From Flavobacterium aquidurense (GTDB taxonomy: Bacteria; Bacteroidota; Bacteroidia; Flavobacteriales; Flavobacteriaceae), in NCBI GenBank assembly GCA_900107365.1, contig FNPS01000005.1, forward strand, positions 186,001-250,000: a stretch of DNA of 64,000 nt, written 5' to 3'. A program made the position numbers and the translations under genes. The notes under the pieces are model-generated. The model searched no databases, was not told the origin of the DNA, and saw only the letters and a list, made by a program, of their open reading frames with translations. Positions 1 through 7,703 of this stretch are shown piece after piece. Each line of letters begins with the position of its first letter. Positions within the stretch are counted from its first letter, which is position 1.

Positions 1-2
1 AA

Positions 3-125
3 CTGCTGGATATTATTGCACTAAAATGCGATTTCCCAATTTATAAAATCTCAGGAATGCTTTTGAATATGGAACTTAAAGGCGTTATTCGGCCTTTACC
101 GGGGAAACTTTTTGAGGCGATATAA
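3..125 (+). CDS. dprA: DprA (DNA processing protein A), C-terminal end only
   Basis: The reading frame is open from the window edge and encodes the last 40 residues of a protein ending in GVIRPLPGKLFEAI. This matches the C-terminal winged-helix tail of DprA, which loads RecA on incoming single-stranded DNA during natural transformation; the phrase LKG-V-PLPGK is typical of DprA ends. The Rossmann-fold core lies outside the window, so its catalytic or binding residues cannot be checked. It points towards trpS, which is on the other strand, and a palindrome separates the two convergent ends. Confidence 0.75.
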   Translation: MLDIIALKCDFPIYKISGMLLNMELKGVIRPLPGKLFEAI

Positions 126-130
126 TTTAA

Positions 131-204
131 AAAAATTTGCCACGAATACACAAATTTTCACAAATTAATTAGTGTGAAAATTTGTGTAATTTGTGGCAAA
201 AAAT
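131..204. repeat. Intergenic palindrome between dprA and trpS
   Basis: The arms run about 132-162 and 173-204 and share the stem TTTGCCAC-AAT-CACAAATTTTCACA with one or two mismatches around a short AT loop. It touches the trpS stop codon and could end transcription in both directions. The same core (GCCACAGATTACACAAATTTTCAC) recurs at 5011-5074, so this is a repeated element and not only a local terminator. Confidence 0.8.
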
Positions 205-1178
205 TATTTTCCAAATCCAAGAACCTCTCGAACTTTTGCCAAAACACCATCCGCAACAACAGAAGCTTTTTCAGCACCTTTTTTCAATAAGGCATCCACT
301 TCTTCAAGGTTGTTTATATAGTAATTGTATTTTTCTCTTTCGGTTTTAAATTTTTCAGTAATCAATTCAAACAAAGCTTGTTTGGCATGACCGTAACCGT
401 AATTTCCTCCTAAATAATTGGCTCTCATTTCAGCGATTTGAGATTCATTCGCTAAAAGAGAATAAATGGCAAAAGCATTACAAGTATCTGGATTTTTTGG
501 TTCTTCAAGTGGTGTACTATCCGTTTCGATACTCATTACCTGCTTGCGTAAAGTTTTATCGTCAAGGAAAATATTGATAATATTATTGGCCGATTTACTC
601 ATTTTTCCACCATTCGTCCCCGGAATCAACATACTGTCTTCCTGAATTTTAGCCTCAGGAATTACAAAAGTTTCGCCCATTTGATGGTTAAAACGGGAAG
701 CAACATCACGCGTGATTTCTAAATGCTGTAATTGGTCTTTTCCAACCGGTACAAATTCAGCATCATACAATAAAATATCTGCAGCCATTAACATCGGATA
801 CGTAAAAAGTCCTGCGTTAACATCGTCTAAACGATCTGCTTTATCTTTGAAAGAATGTGCTAAAGTCAATCTTTGAAACGGAAAAAAGCAACTTAAATAC
901 CAGGTTAATTCGGCTGTTTGCGTCACATCAGATTGTCTGTAAAAAGTAACTTTATCTGGATTTAAACCACAGGCAAGCCAGGCCGCTGCGGTGCTATAGG
1001 TATTTTCTCTTAATGTTTTACCATCTTTAATTTGCGTAATCGAATGTAAATCAGCGATAAACAAAAAAGATTCGTTTGCAGGATTATTCGATAATTCAAT
1101 TGCAGGAATAATTGCCCCTAATAAATTTCCCAAGTGTGGCGTGCCAGTACTCTGAACACCAGTTAGTATTTTTGCCAT
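204..1178 (-). CDS. trpS: Tryptophan--tRNA ligase
   Basis: Class I aminoacyl-tRNA synthetase that charges tRNA-Trp in the cytoplasm. The HIGH-type signature appears as PHLGNLLG near residues 14-21 and the KMSKS loop as GGKMSKS near residue 193. The typical TrpRS stretch PVGKDQLQHLEITRDVA lies between them. At 324 residues it has the usual bacterial TrpRS length, and the start MAKILTGVQSTG fits the family. It is convergent with dprA and is transcribed alone from the side of the GxxExxY gene. Confidence 0.96.
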   Translation of the reverse strand: MAKILTGVQSTGTPHLGNLLGAIIPAIELSNNPANESFLFIADLHSITQIKDGKTLRENTYSTAAAWLACGLNPDKVTFYRQSDVTQTAELTWYLSCFFPFQRLTLAHSFKDKADRLDDVNAGLFTYPMLMAADILLYDAEFVPVGKDQLQHLEITRDVASRFNHQMGETFVIPEAKIQEDSMLIPGTNGGKMSKSANNIINIFLDDKTLRKQVMSIETDSTPLEEPKNPDTCNAFAIYSLLANESQIAEMRANYLGGNYGYGHAKQALFELITEKFKTEREKYNYYINNLEEVDALLKKGAEKASVVADGVLAKVREVLGFGK

Positions 1179-1246
1179 TCTAGTTTTTTATTTCTAAACG
1201 CAAAGTTCGTTTTTTTACTGCAAACTGCGCAATTTTTTTAGCAGTG

Positions 1247-1292
1247 TTTTTTTACCGCAAAGGCGCAAAGTTTTTTCGCAAAGTTCACAAAG
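1247..1292. repeat. Left inverted repeat of the GxxExxY cassette 1
   Basis: The T-run, ACCGCAAAGGCGCAAAG, TTTTTTCGCAAAG and TTCACAAAG form one arm. Its reverse complement, with one gap and a few changes, lies at 1857-1903. The gene at 1327-1704 sits between the arms, and its stop codon is about 35 bp from this one. Confidence 0.75.
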
Positions 1293-1326
1293 TTTAAGAA
1301 GGTTTTTGAAGTTCTCAAAGCTTTAT

Positions 1327-1704
1327 CTATAGGTTATTTACAACTCTTCTGATGCCATTTTTTAGTAAAGCTTCATTAAAATTTATAAGAAGACCAAGTT
1401 TATAATTTCCAAGTTTTAAATAAGTTAAAGTTTGCGCCAGATGATTTACGGTTAAGGACTCTACGCTTTTTATTTCAATTATAAATTTATTTTCTACCAG
1501 CATATCAATACGATAGCCACAATCAAGTTGAACTTCTTCAAAAATTAAAGGCATTGCTTTTTCTTTTTCAACACGTAAGCCACGTTGTTTAATTTTATAA
1601 AACAGGCATTCTTGATAAGCATTCTCTAGTAGGCCAGGCCCAAGCTTTTTGTGAATTTCAATTGCAAGACCAATTATAATAGTTGATATTTCGTTTTCTG
1701 TCAT
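1327..1704 (-). CDS. GxxExxY family protein (PD-(D/E)XK nuclease-like), copy 1
   Basis: A 125-residue protein of the GxxExxY family (Pfam PDDEXK_3). The naming motif is visible as GPGLLENAY (residues about 22-30). A candidate nuclease core follows: RID near residue 65 and IEIK near residue 77, matching the D...ExK pattern of PD-(D/E)XK enzymes. The end GLLINFN is also typical. Activity and substrate are unknown for the family; a nuclease role is inferred from the motif. The gene stands alone between trpS and plsC, inside an imperfect inverted repeat. A second, diverged copy lies at 62824-63228 in a similar palindromic setting. No signal peptide or membrane segment is seen. Confidence 0.88.
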   Translation of the reverse strand: MTENEISTIIIGLAIEIHKKLGPGLLENAYQECLFYKIKQRGLRVEKEKAMPLIFEEVQLDCGYRIDMLVENKFIIEIKSVESLTVNHLAQTLTYLKLGNYKLGLLINFNEALLKNGIRRVVNNL

Positions 1705-1750
1705 AATAAAAAGGATCTAAATTAATAAATATTTTCTTATTTTTTTAAGC

Positions 1751-1846
1751 TTTTACTATAAAACCGACCAGTTTTTTCTGAAACCTGCTAAAGATCCAGA
1801 TACTAAAGATGAAGCTTTGTGTTCTTATTGCATGCAATTATCGTAA
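1751..1846 (+). pseudogene. Possible remnant of a coding sequence
   Basis: One plus-strand frame is open for 31 codons and reads FYYKTDQFFLKPAKDPDT then KDEALCSYCMQLS before a TAA. It has no convincing start codon. The composition (Asp, Lys and Glu with a CxxC-like CSYC) looks more like coding sequence than the T-rich spacers around it. It lies between the GxxExxY gene and the right inverted repeat. It may be the tail of a disrupted gene, but a chance frame is possible. Confidence 0.25.
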
Positions 1847-1856
1847 GCAACATCAC

Positions 1857-1903
1857 TTCGTCTCTTTGCGAAAAAACTTTGAGCCCTTTGTGGTAAAAAA
1901 AAA
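1857..1903. repeat. Right inverted repeat of the GxxExxY cassette 1
   Basis: The sequence TTTGCGAAAAAACTTTGAG, CCCTTTGTGGTAAAAAAA is the reverse complement of the arm at 1247-1292, apart from one single-base gap and a few substitutions. The pair spans about 657 bp and contains only the GxxExxY gene and a short coding-like remnant. Confidence 0.75.
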
Positions 1904-1948
1904 AATTCCACGCAGCTAATTCTTTATTAATATTCATTTCTGTTTTCT

Positions 1949-1956
1949 TACATTTG
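1949..1956 (+). promoter_or_regulatory. Candidate -7 box (TACATTTG) of the acyltransferase gene
   Basis: The sequence matches the Bacteroidetes TAnnTTTG element but lies only 5 bp before the ATG at 1962. No TTG is present at the right distance upstream. If it works, the transcript would be nearly leaderless. Confidence 0.3.
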
Positions 1957-1961
1957 AAGCT

Positions 1962-2717
1962 ATGAAAGGAATTAAGATTGTTTTTTGGGTTTTGTGGCGC
2001 ATTTGGTTTTACGTTGTAATGGCCATTCCGATATTGATTATGTTGCCGTTTTTGCTTATTTCTATTATAACCGAAAGCGGATACCCCTATTTCTTTAAAA
2101 TGGCCCGCATTTGGGCTAAATTTATCCTTTTTGGGATGGGTTTCTATTACTTAGTCGAACGCCAGCAGAAACTGGAAAAAGGAAAAAGTTATATGATTGT
2201 TGCCAATCATACTTCGATGACAGATATTATGCTGACTTTGGCAGTGGTTAGAAATCCGTTTGTTTTTGTTGGAAAGAAAGAATTGGTTAAGATTCCGCTC
2301 TTTGGATTTTTCTATAAAAGAACTTGTATTTTGGTGGATAGAAATTCTTCAAGAAGTAAAAATGAAGTTTTTAAAAGAGCGCAGGATAGACTAAATCAAG
2401 GACTTAGTATTTGCATTTTTCCCGAAGGCGGAGTTCCGGATGACGAAAGTGTGTTGCTGGATGAGTTTAAGGACGGTGCTTTCCGATTGGCAATAGAACA
2501 TCAAATTCCAATTGTTCCGATTGTTTATCCGGACAACAAGGAAAGATTCTCCTATACTTTTTTGAGCGGAAGTCCCGGAAAAATGCGGGTAAAAATATTC
2601 CCTTTTATAGCAACCAAAGGATTAACTGGTGAAAAAAGGAAAGAACTTCGGGACCATGTGAGACAAGTTATTTACAATGGTTTACTGGAGTTTCATCAAG
2701 TAAAAAACAAGGCGTAA
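1962..2717 (+). CDS. 1-acyl-sn-glycerol-3-phosphate acyltransferase (PlsC family), copy 1
   Basis: Membrane acyltransferase that adds the second acyl chain to lysophosphatidic acid, or a related lysolipid. An N-terminal hydrophobic segment (about residues 5-35) precedes the catalytic HX4D motif in ANHTSMTD (about residues 82-89). The second family motif appears as FPEGGVPD near residue 154, in place of the more usual FPEGTR. At 251 residues it has the normal family length. A second PlsC-type gene lies at 45401-46141 and has the standard EGTR motif, so the two may differ in substrate. It is followed by a strong terminator. Confidence 0.88.
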   Translation: MKGIKIVFWVLWRIWFYVVMAIPILIMLPFLLISIITESGYPYFFKMARIWAKFILFGMGFYYLVERQQKLEKGKSYMIVANHTSMTDIMLTLAVVRNPFVFVGKKELVKIPLFGFFYKRTCILVDRNSSRSKNEVFKRAQDRLNQGLSICIFPEGGVPDDESVLLDEFKDGAFRLAIEHQIPIVPIVYPDNKERFSYTFLSGSPGKMRVKIFPFIATKGLTGEKRKELRDHVRQVIYNGLLEFHQVKNKA

Positions 2718-2730
2718 TTTTTAAAATATA

Positions 2731-2763
2731 AAAGCCGACTAATTGCACGAATTAGTCGGCTTT
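2731..2763 (+). terminator. Rho-independent terminator after the acyltransferase
   Basis: A perfect 14-bp stem (AAAGCCGACTAATT / AATTAGTCGGCTTT) with a 5-base loop, followed by TTCTTTT. It starts 13 bp after the stop codon. Confidence 0.9.
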
Positions 2764-3206
2764 TCTTTTGAATTAAAACCCCCCATTTTATATTCAAAAA
2801 TTTATCTGTGGATAATTTTTTCTGAAATAAAGCGTAATACTTTTTTAAATTTCAATCTGGTTTTTTTTCGGTTTTTATTCAACAACACTTCTAGTTTCTC
2901 TTTCATGTTAAAAAATCTTAAGAGTTGATAATAAAGAGTTTGGTTAAAACTCAAGTTAACGTTACAATATTATAGATGGCAAAAAATGAAAATGGTTGCG
3001 TTGAAATAAAATTATTTTTTTAAAAACAATAAAAACCCGCTAGCACCAAACAAACTAACGGATTTTTATTAAAAACAATGAACCAAATTTATTCTAAAAA
3101 CCTTCAAATTGGGTACTTATGGCAAATACCAAATCTTATGTCTTTTATAAGATGAAATTGTTTTGAAAAGGTTGCGTCGATTTTGATACTATTTGTAGAA
3201 TAAAAA
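2764..3206. other. Gene-free AT-rich spacer between two convergent units
   Basis: No credible gene is seen here. A 61-codon plus-strand frame starting at 2743 begins inside the terminator stem and has no coding character. The only structure is a hairpin at 3031-3066. Confidence 0.7.
3031..3066 (-). terminator. Weak second hairpin downstream of recA
   Basis: Arms AAAAACCCGCTAG and CTAACGGATTTTT. Read on the minus strand, the two imperfect positions become U-G pairs and the hairpin ends in a U-run. It lies about 140 bp beyond the main recA terminator and may act as a backup. Confidence 0.5.
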
Positions 3207-3236
3207 AACCCGCCGAGTTTTAAAACTTGGCGGGTT
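3207..3236 (-). terminator. Rho-independent terminator of recA
   Basis: Stem AACCCGCCGAGTTTT / AAAACTTGGCGGGTT with one wobble pair, followed on the minus strand by a run of T. It lies 40 bp after the recA stop codon. Confidence 0.9.
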
Positions 3237-3275
3237 AGAGTGTAAAGTCTTGTTTTAAAAAGACTTATATAAGAT

Positions 3276-4307
3276 TTAAGCGTTTGCTAATTCTTTGATA
3301 TGGGCTTTAATTTTAGCTTCTAATTCATCAGCTAATTCTGGATTATCTTTGATTAATGCTTTTACAGCATCACGACCCTGACCCAATTTAGTATCTCCGT
3401 AGCTGAACCATGATCCTGCTTTTTTAACGATTTCAAATTCAACCGCTAAGTCAAGAATTTCTCCTGTTTTAGAAACACCTTCTCCGTACATAATATCGAA
3501 TTCGGCAGTTTTAAAAGGCGGAGCTACTTTGTTTTTTACAACCTTTACTTTGGTTCTGTTTCCAATTACGTTTTCTCCGTCTTTAATTTGAGAAGAACGA
3601 CGAATATCTAAACGTACTGAAGCGTAGAATTTTAAGGCGTTACCACCCGTTGTAGTTTCAGGATTTCCAAACATAACTCCAATTTTCTCTCTCAACTGGT
3701 TGATGAAGAAAACAGTACAGTTTGTTTTGCTGATTGTCCCTGTTAATTTTCTCAAAGCCTGAGACATCAAACGGGCGTGAAGACCCATTTTAGAATCTCC
3801 CATTTCGCCTTCAATTTCACTTTTTGGTGTCAAAGCGGCAACCGAGTCAATAACCACGATATCTATTGCTCCTGAACGAATTAAGTTTTCGGCAATTTCT
3901 AAAGCTTGTTCACCATTGTCTGGTTGAGAAATGATCAGGTTTTCGATATCAACACCTAATTTCTCGGCATAATTTCTATCAAAAGCATGTTCTGCATCTA
4001 TAAAAGCAGCAATTCCACCCGCTTTTTGAGCTTCGGCAATTGCATGTAAAGTTAAAGTTGTTTTACCAGAAGATTCCGGTCCGTAAATTTCGATAATTCT
4101 TCCTTTTGGATAACCGTTAACTCCAAGCGCTAAATCAACACCAAGAGAACCTGAAGAAATTGTCTCAACTTCTACAATGGCCTTGTCGCCCATTTTCATT
4201 ACGGTACCTTTCCCGTAGGTCTTATCTAGTTTGTCAAGCGTAAGTTGTAACGCTTTTAATTTGGCTTCTTTCTCTGAACTCATCTCTTTTTTTTCTTTTT
4301 CTTTCAT
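3276..4307 (-). CDS. recA: Recombinase RecA
   Basis: DNA-dependent ATPase that forms nucleoprotein filaments for homologous recombination and for SOS induction. The Walker A loop is GPESSGKTT (about residues 75-83). The Walker B region [10 protein letters not shown], the loop L1 phrase [23 protein letters not shown] and the L2 phrase [20 protein letters not shown] all follow in order. The first ATG gives 343 residues beginning MKEKEKKE. A second ATG at 4283 gives 335 residues beginning MSSEKEAK and is an equally plausible start. It is transcribed alone, with its own terminator. No clear LexA-type operator was found upstream. Confidence 0.98.
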   Translation of the reverse strand: MKEKEKKEMSSEKEAKLKALQLTLDKLDKTYGKGTVMKMGDKAIVEVETISSGSLGVDLALGVNGYPKGRIIEIYGPESSGKTTLTLHAIAEAQKAGGIAAFIDAEHAFDRNYAEKLGVDIENLIISQPDNGEQALEIAENLIRSGAIDIVVIDSVAALTPKSEIEGEMGDSKMGLHARLMSQALRKLTGTISKTNCTVFFINQLREKIGVMFGNPETTTGGNALKFYASVRLDIRRSSQIKDGENVIGNRTKVKVVKNKVAPPFKTAEFDIMYGEGVSKTGEILDLAVEFEIVKKAGSWFSYGDTKLGQGRDAVKALIKDNPELADELEAKIKAHIKELANA

Positions 4308-4447
4308 CTAACTTTTTATAATTCTTTCATTCTCAAAACAAATCAGAAATTTAATAACGTACTGATTTAGATTTGTATCAGGCTTGTAATTTTGTAAAAA
4401 TACTTCTTTTTTTGAAGTTTGATTGTTCCAAATTGTATCAAAATGCA

Positions 4448-4957
4448 CTATATAAATAAAGCCTTTAATTCTGTGGCTTCAGAAGGTTTTATTTTTCCGG
4501 CAAGTAATAAGCTCAGTTGTTTGCGACGAAGTGCAGCATCGAAACGCTGAATTTCTAATTCTGTTTCAGGTATAATTGCGGGTACTTCAACAGGTCTTCC
4601 GCTATCGTCTACTGCAACAAAAGTATAAATGGCTTCGTTGGCCTTGGTTCTGCTTCCGGATTCACGGTCTTCTACCCAAACATCAATAAAAACTTCCATA
4701 GAACTTTTAAAAGATCTGGAGACTTTTGCTTCAATAGTGACTACCGCTCCAAGTGGAATGGCTCTGTTAAAAGCAACGTGATTTACAGAAGCTGTTACGA
4801 CAATTCGGCGTGAATGTCTGCGTGCCGCAATACTTGCAGCGCGATCCATACGGGCTAATAATTCACCACCAAAAAGGTTGTTTAAAGGATTTGTTTCGCT
4901 CGGTAAAACTAAATCAGTTAATATAGTCAGCGATTCTGAAGGATGTTTTGGATTCAT
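4448..4957 (-). CDS. Acyl-CoA thioesterase, hotdog fold (YciA/ACOT type)
   Basis: Predicted to hydrolyse acyl-CoA thioesters in the cytoplasm. The single hotdog domain covers about residues 8-130. It shows the family phrases TNPLNNLFGGELLARMD (helix with the catalytic Asp/Asn region), SVNHVAFNRAIPLG and KANEAIYTFVAVD. At 169 residues it has the usual length for one-domain acyl-CoA hydrolases, with a short C-terminal helix ending in KALFI. It is separated from recA by about 140 bp and is probably transcribed alone. The exact chain-length preference cannot be read from the sequence. Confidence 0.88.
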   Translation of the reverse strand: MNPKHPSESLTILTDLVLPSETNPLNNLFGGELLARMDRAASIAARRHSRRIVVTASVNHVAFNRAIPLGAVVTIEAKVSRSFKSSMEVFIDVWVEDRESGSRTKANEAIYTFVAVDDSGRPVEVPAIIPETELEIQRFDAALRRKQLSLLLAGKIKPSEATELKALFI

Positions 4958-5010
4958 TTTTTTAATATAAAATTTATTTTTTGCTATCCGCTTAAAGCGA
5001 ACATTTTTTT

Positions 5011-5074
5011 GCCACAGATTACACAGATTAAAACGATTAGAAAAAAATCTGTGAAAATTTGTGTAATCTGTGGC
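5011..5074. repeat. Intergenic palindrome between the DoxX-like and thioesterase genes
   Basis: Arms GCCACAGATTACACAGATT and AATTTGTGTAATCTGTGGC differ at one position and enclose about 26 bases. The core is the same as in the element at 131-204. It is preceded by a T-run, like the other members of the family. Confidence 0.8.
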
Positions 5075-5081
5075 CTGTTTT

Positions 5082-5465
5082 TTAATTCAACCAATAAACA
5101 GCCATAACAGCTGGAATAAAATAGATTACAATGGTTCTCGCACCGTCATAATCTTTGGCCAAACGCTGACCAAAAAGCATCATTAACAAAGAAATGCAGG
5201 AAAAAATTGCGCCATAAAAACCAAATTCTCTACCACTGTTTGTTAATAATTGTATTGCTCCGACTACACATAAAATTCCTGAAATTAATTCTAAAACTAA
5301 AAGATGTGCTAATGCAAGAGGCACTTGATTTTTTAAGGGTGTTTTGGCAAAATGTCCTTTTAGCCATTCAACATTATCTTTCCAGTAAAAAATTTTCTCA
5401 TAACCTGATTGCAAAAAAGTTAAGGCTAAAAAAGCTAACAGTAAAATGGAGGCAACATTATTCAT
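5082..5465 (-). CDS. DoxX-like integral membrane protein
   Basis: A 127-residue protein with four predicted membrane helices: about residues 3-20, 48-70, 78-98 and 108-126. The first helix is followed by a GYEKIFYW-type loop, which resembles DoxX/DoxD family members with their conserved G-KI segment. No catalytic residues can be assigned. It lies 7 bp after the holB stop codon on the same strand, so the two are probably co-transcribed, but no functional link is evident. Confidence 0.65.
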   Translation of the reverse strand: MNNVASILLLAFLALTFLQSGYEKIFYWKDNVEWLKGHFAKTPLKNQVPLALAHLLVLELISGILCVVGAIQLLTNSGREFGFYGAIFSCISLLMMLFGQRLAKDYDGARTIVIYFIPAVMAVYWLN

Positions 5466-5472
5466 TTGGAAA

Positions 5473-6621
5473 CTATTTTTTATGAATTAAACGAGTCAGT
5501 TTGATAGATAAATCAGTTAAAATTATTTTTGCATTTCCGTTTCTTTCAATGTGATACATCGCATCTGAAAGTTCTTTGAAAATATCGTGAATGTTATTGC
5601 CATTTACAAAAGGCGCAAAATTTTCTAGTTTGAATTTGTCGACTCTTGGTTCAATATAAACCAAACTTGGAGCTTCATAATTTAACAAAAGTGCCTGTCT
5701 GAACATTTCAATACAAAACTGAATGAATTTTTTCTGGCTTTCGCGGCCCAGACCTGCAATTTCTTCACTCCAGGTAATTAAATCCTGAATCGCAGCTGCA
5801 TTTCCTTTTGCCCTAAAAGCGGCCCGAACCCAATTGACAAACCATTGCTCAAAGGGATACTCTGAATCATCTTCTTTTAGTAAAGAAAGCGCTTTATTGA
5901 AATTTCCCTGGGCCTGATGTGCTATTTTTTTGGCCAGGTTTGAATCTGTGTTTTGCTGAGAAACTAATGCTTCTGTTATTACTTTTTCGGGTAAACCATT
6001 AAAGTGAATTACCTGACAACGAGATCGGATGGTTTGGATAATGTCTTCTTCATTTTCTGAAATCAGAATAAAAATTGTTTTATCTGACGGTTCTTCGAGG
6101 AGTTTCAGTAATTTATTTGAAGCGGCGATATTCATTTTATCCGCCATCCAGATGATCATGATTTTATAGCCGCCTTCATAAGATTTCAGCGAAAGCGATT
6201 TTAAAACTTCCTGCGCATCTTCAACACGAATTTCTCCCTGTTTGTTCTGAACGCCTAACATTTTATACCAATCAAACAAACCTCCATAAGGCATTTCCTG
6301 AATAAAAGTTCGCCAGTCCTGAATGAAATCTAAACTCTTAGGTTTTGTTTTTACATCCTCGGTAGTAACTGTCGGATAGATAAAATGCAAATCGGGATGC
6401 GAAATGTTTTGAAACTTCAGATTGCACGAATCATTTCCGTTTTCGTTTTCATTACCGCTGTTGTTGCATAAAATATATTGCGCGTAAGCAATGGCGGTAG
6501 ATAATGTACCACTTCCTTCTGGTCCGATGAATAATTGTGCATGCGGAATTCGTCCTGATGCAGCACTTTTTATCAAGTGACTTTTGATGTAATCCTGACC
6601 TAAAATTTGTGAAAATTGCAT
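5473..6621 (-). CDS. holB: DNA polymerase III delta-prime subunit (clamp loader)
   Basis: AAA+ family clamp-loader subunit. The start MQFSQILGQDYIKSHL and the P-loop GPEGSGT (about residues 33-39) are typical. A partly degraded Walker B region and the SRC motif (IRSRCQVIHF, about residue 200) follow; SRC is conserved in delta-prime and gamma/tau subunits. The Walker A Lys is replaced (GSGT), as expected for the ATPase-inactive delta-prime. The length of 382 residues fits. A full-consensus promoter lies directly before the ATG, so the message is probably leaderless. It leads a two-gene unit with the DoxX-like gene. Confidence 0.9.
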   Translation of the reverse strand: MQFSQILGQDYIKSHLIKSAASGRIPHAQLFIGPEGSGTLSTAIAYAQYILCNNSGNENENGNDSCNLKFQNISHPDLHFIYPTVTTEDVKTKPKSLDFIQDWRTFIQEMPYGGLFDWYKMLGVQNKQGEIRVEDAQEVLKSLSLKSYEGGYKIMIIWMADKMNIAASNKLLKLLEEPSDKTIFILISENEEDIIQTIRSRCQVIHFNGLPEKVITEALVSQQNTDSNLAKKIAHQAQGNFNKALSLLKEDDSEYPFEQWFVNWVRAAFRAKGNAAAIQDLITWSEEIAGLGRESQKKFIQFCIEMFRQALLLNYEAPSLVYIEPRVDKFKLENFAPFVNGNNIHDIFKELSDAMYHIERNGNAKIILTDLSIKLTRLIHKK

Positions 6622-6625
6622 GAAG

Positions 6626-6653
6626 CAAAGATAGAAGAAAATGATGTAGTCAA
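6626..6653 (-). promoter_or_regulatory. Promoter of holB, immediately before the start codon
   Basis: On the minus strand TTG (6653-6651) is followed by 17 bp and TATCTTTG (6633-6626), an exact match to the Flavobacterium consensus. Only CTTC separates the -7 box from the ATG, so transcription should begin at or very near the start codon. Confidence 0.7.
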
Positions 6654-6994
6654 AAATTTTCGGGAAAAAGTTTATAAGGGCACTTTTTATTTCTGTTTTT
6701 TATAAAGGTTTTTAACTTAATTTTTTTCGTTTTTGATGTCAGCTTTTGTTAATAAAGGGATTAATTGAGAGAGATATTAAGAATATTTTGTTAATAGTTT
6801 TTTTGAAAAAGTGGTAATCAATGGTTTTTTTTGGCTATAATTTTGTTGTAAACTAATTTTTTATTACGTAGTATCTTACAGGATTAATTTTAACAATTTT
6901 AACAAAAACCCCGTTAAAACGCACATTTTCTCGACATAGAACTGGTTTTTAAGGTTTTTTTAAGGTTTTTTTTTGAAAAAACAAATCAATAAAG
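6654..6994. other. AT-rich divergent spacer between holB and the gliding operon
   Basis: No gene is seen. The stretch is rich in T-runs (several TTTTTT blocks) and contains a short GC-richer patch near 6906-6925 (CCCCGTTAAAACGCACA). It has the character of a regulatory upstream region for the long operon that starts at about 7030. Confidence 0.6.
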
Positions 6995-7024
6995 TTGCAA
7001 TTTAAGTTAATTTATATATTTTTG
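6995..7024 (+). promoter_or_regulatory. Predicted promoter of the spr gliding operon
   Basis: TTG at 6995-6997, a 19-bp spacer and TATTTTTG at 7017-7024 match the Bacteroidetes sigma consensus exactly. The first gene starts at 7057, giving a leader of about 28 bases. No other equally good promoter was found between the following genes. Confidence 0.75.
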
Positions 7025-7056
7025 TTTTCATAACAACCAATTATAAATACGAATCT

Positions 7057-7509
7057 ATGAAAGGGAAAATTATTTTATTAAGTGCACTTTTTTTCTTGAC
7101 AACTGGCGCTATTTCAGCACAGGCAAAAAATGCTCCAAGAAGTATTATTAGTACAACCGCTCTTATTCGCAAATACCATGACCAAAAAGAATTAAGTGGT
7201 ATGCAAAAAGGAGAACTTTTGGAATTGTACATTGAGCGTATTAAAGTTTTAGTAAAAACGCTCCCTTACATCGCTTTGGTTACTAAACCGGGTGTTACAA
7301 TGGCAGACTTAGGTATTCCAGACGACTCTGAACACAAAAAAGTGTTAGACAACCAAGCTATTGGTACAACAACTTTCTTAGATACAACAGTAGAATTTCA
7401 GAGAAAAATGATGCCTTATTCAGATAAAGGAAATCTGATTGCAGCGATTTTATTTTACGAAAGCACATTGAAATCACTACATGAGTTCAACGATTTGAAT
7501 GAAATGTAA
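7057..7509 (+). CDS. Secreted protein of unknown function, first gene of the spr operon
   Basis: A 150-residue protein with a clear signal peptide (MKGKIILLSALFFLTTGAISAQA, cleavage expected near residue 22-24). The mature part looks helical, with conserved-looking phrases MQKGELLELYIERIKVL and KGNLIAAILFYESTLKSLHEFNDLNEM. No known domain is recognised. It is preceded directly by the operon promoter, and in F. johnsoniae the sprB operon also begins with small uncharacterised genes. A periplasmic accessory role in gliding or secretion is only an inference from position. Confidence 0.75.
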   Translation: MKGKIILLSALFFLTTGAISAQAKNAPRSIISTTALIRKYHDQKELSGMQKGELLELYIERIKVLVKTLPYIALVTKPGVTMADLGIPDDSEHKKVLDNQAIGTTTFLDTTVEFQRKMMPYSDKGNLIAAILFYESTLKSLHEFNDLNEM

Positions 7510-7553
7510 TAAAACAAATATTTTTTAAAACCTTTTTTAGAATGTTTACGTAG

Positions 7554-7703
7554 ATGAACGAGACTTCACAACGTCATTTTGAAAGAGATAAAAAAAACAA
7601 CTCGTTCTTGATGTGTTCTGAAAATTATCAGAAAGCTCGAGATGAGTTTTTTCATTTACGCATACCCAAATTTATTATTAACCGTAATACCCCCTTATCA
7701 TGA
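7554..7703 (+). CDS. Possible 49-residue small ORF
   Basis: It runs from ATG at 7554 to a TGA that overlaps the ATG of the next gene in an ATGA arrangement. It is charged at the start (MNETSQRHFERDKKNN) and has no signal peptide or known domain. The stop-start overlap suggests translational coupling. The frame also covers the CCCCCTTA motif at 7685-7697. Similar length frames occur by chance, so support is weak. Confidence 0.25.
   Translation: MNETSQRHFERDKKNNSFLMCSENYQKARDEFFHLRIPKFIINRNTPLS
7685..7697 (+). promoter_or_regulatory. TAAT(A/G)CCCC-TTA leader motif, copy 1
   Basis: TAATACCCCCTTA ends 2 bp before the ATG of the beta-helix gene. Nearly the same 12-13-mer precedes sprB and sprF. 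C-runs are rare in these AT-rich spacers. Its role is unknown. Confidence 0.4.

Noticed and set aside
2743..2928. 61-codon plus-strand frame after the acyltransferase
   Set aside because: It begins inside a strong terminator stem and has AT-driven composition.
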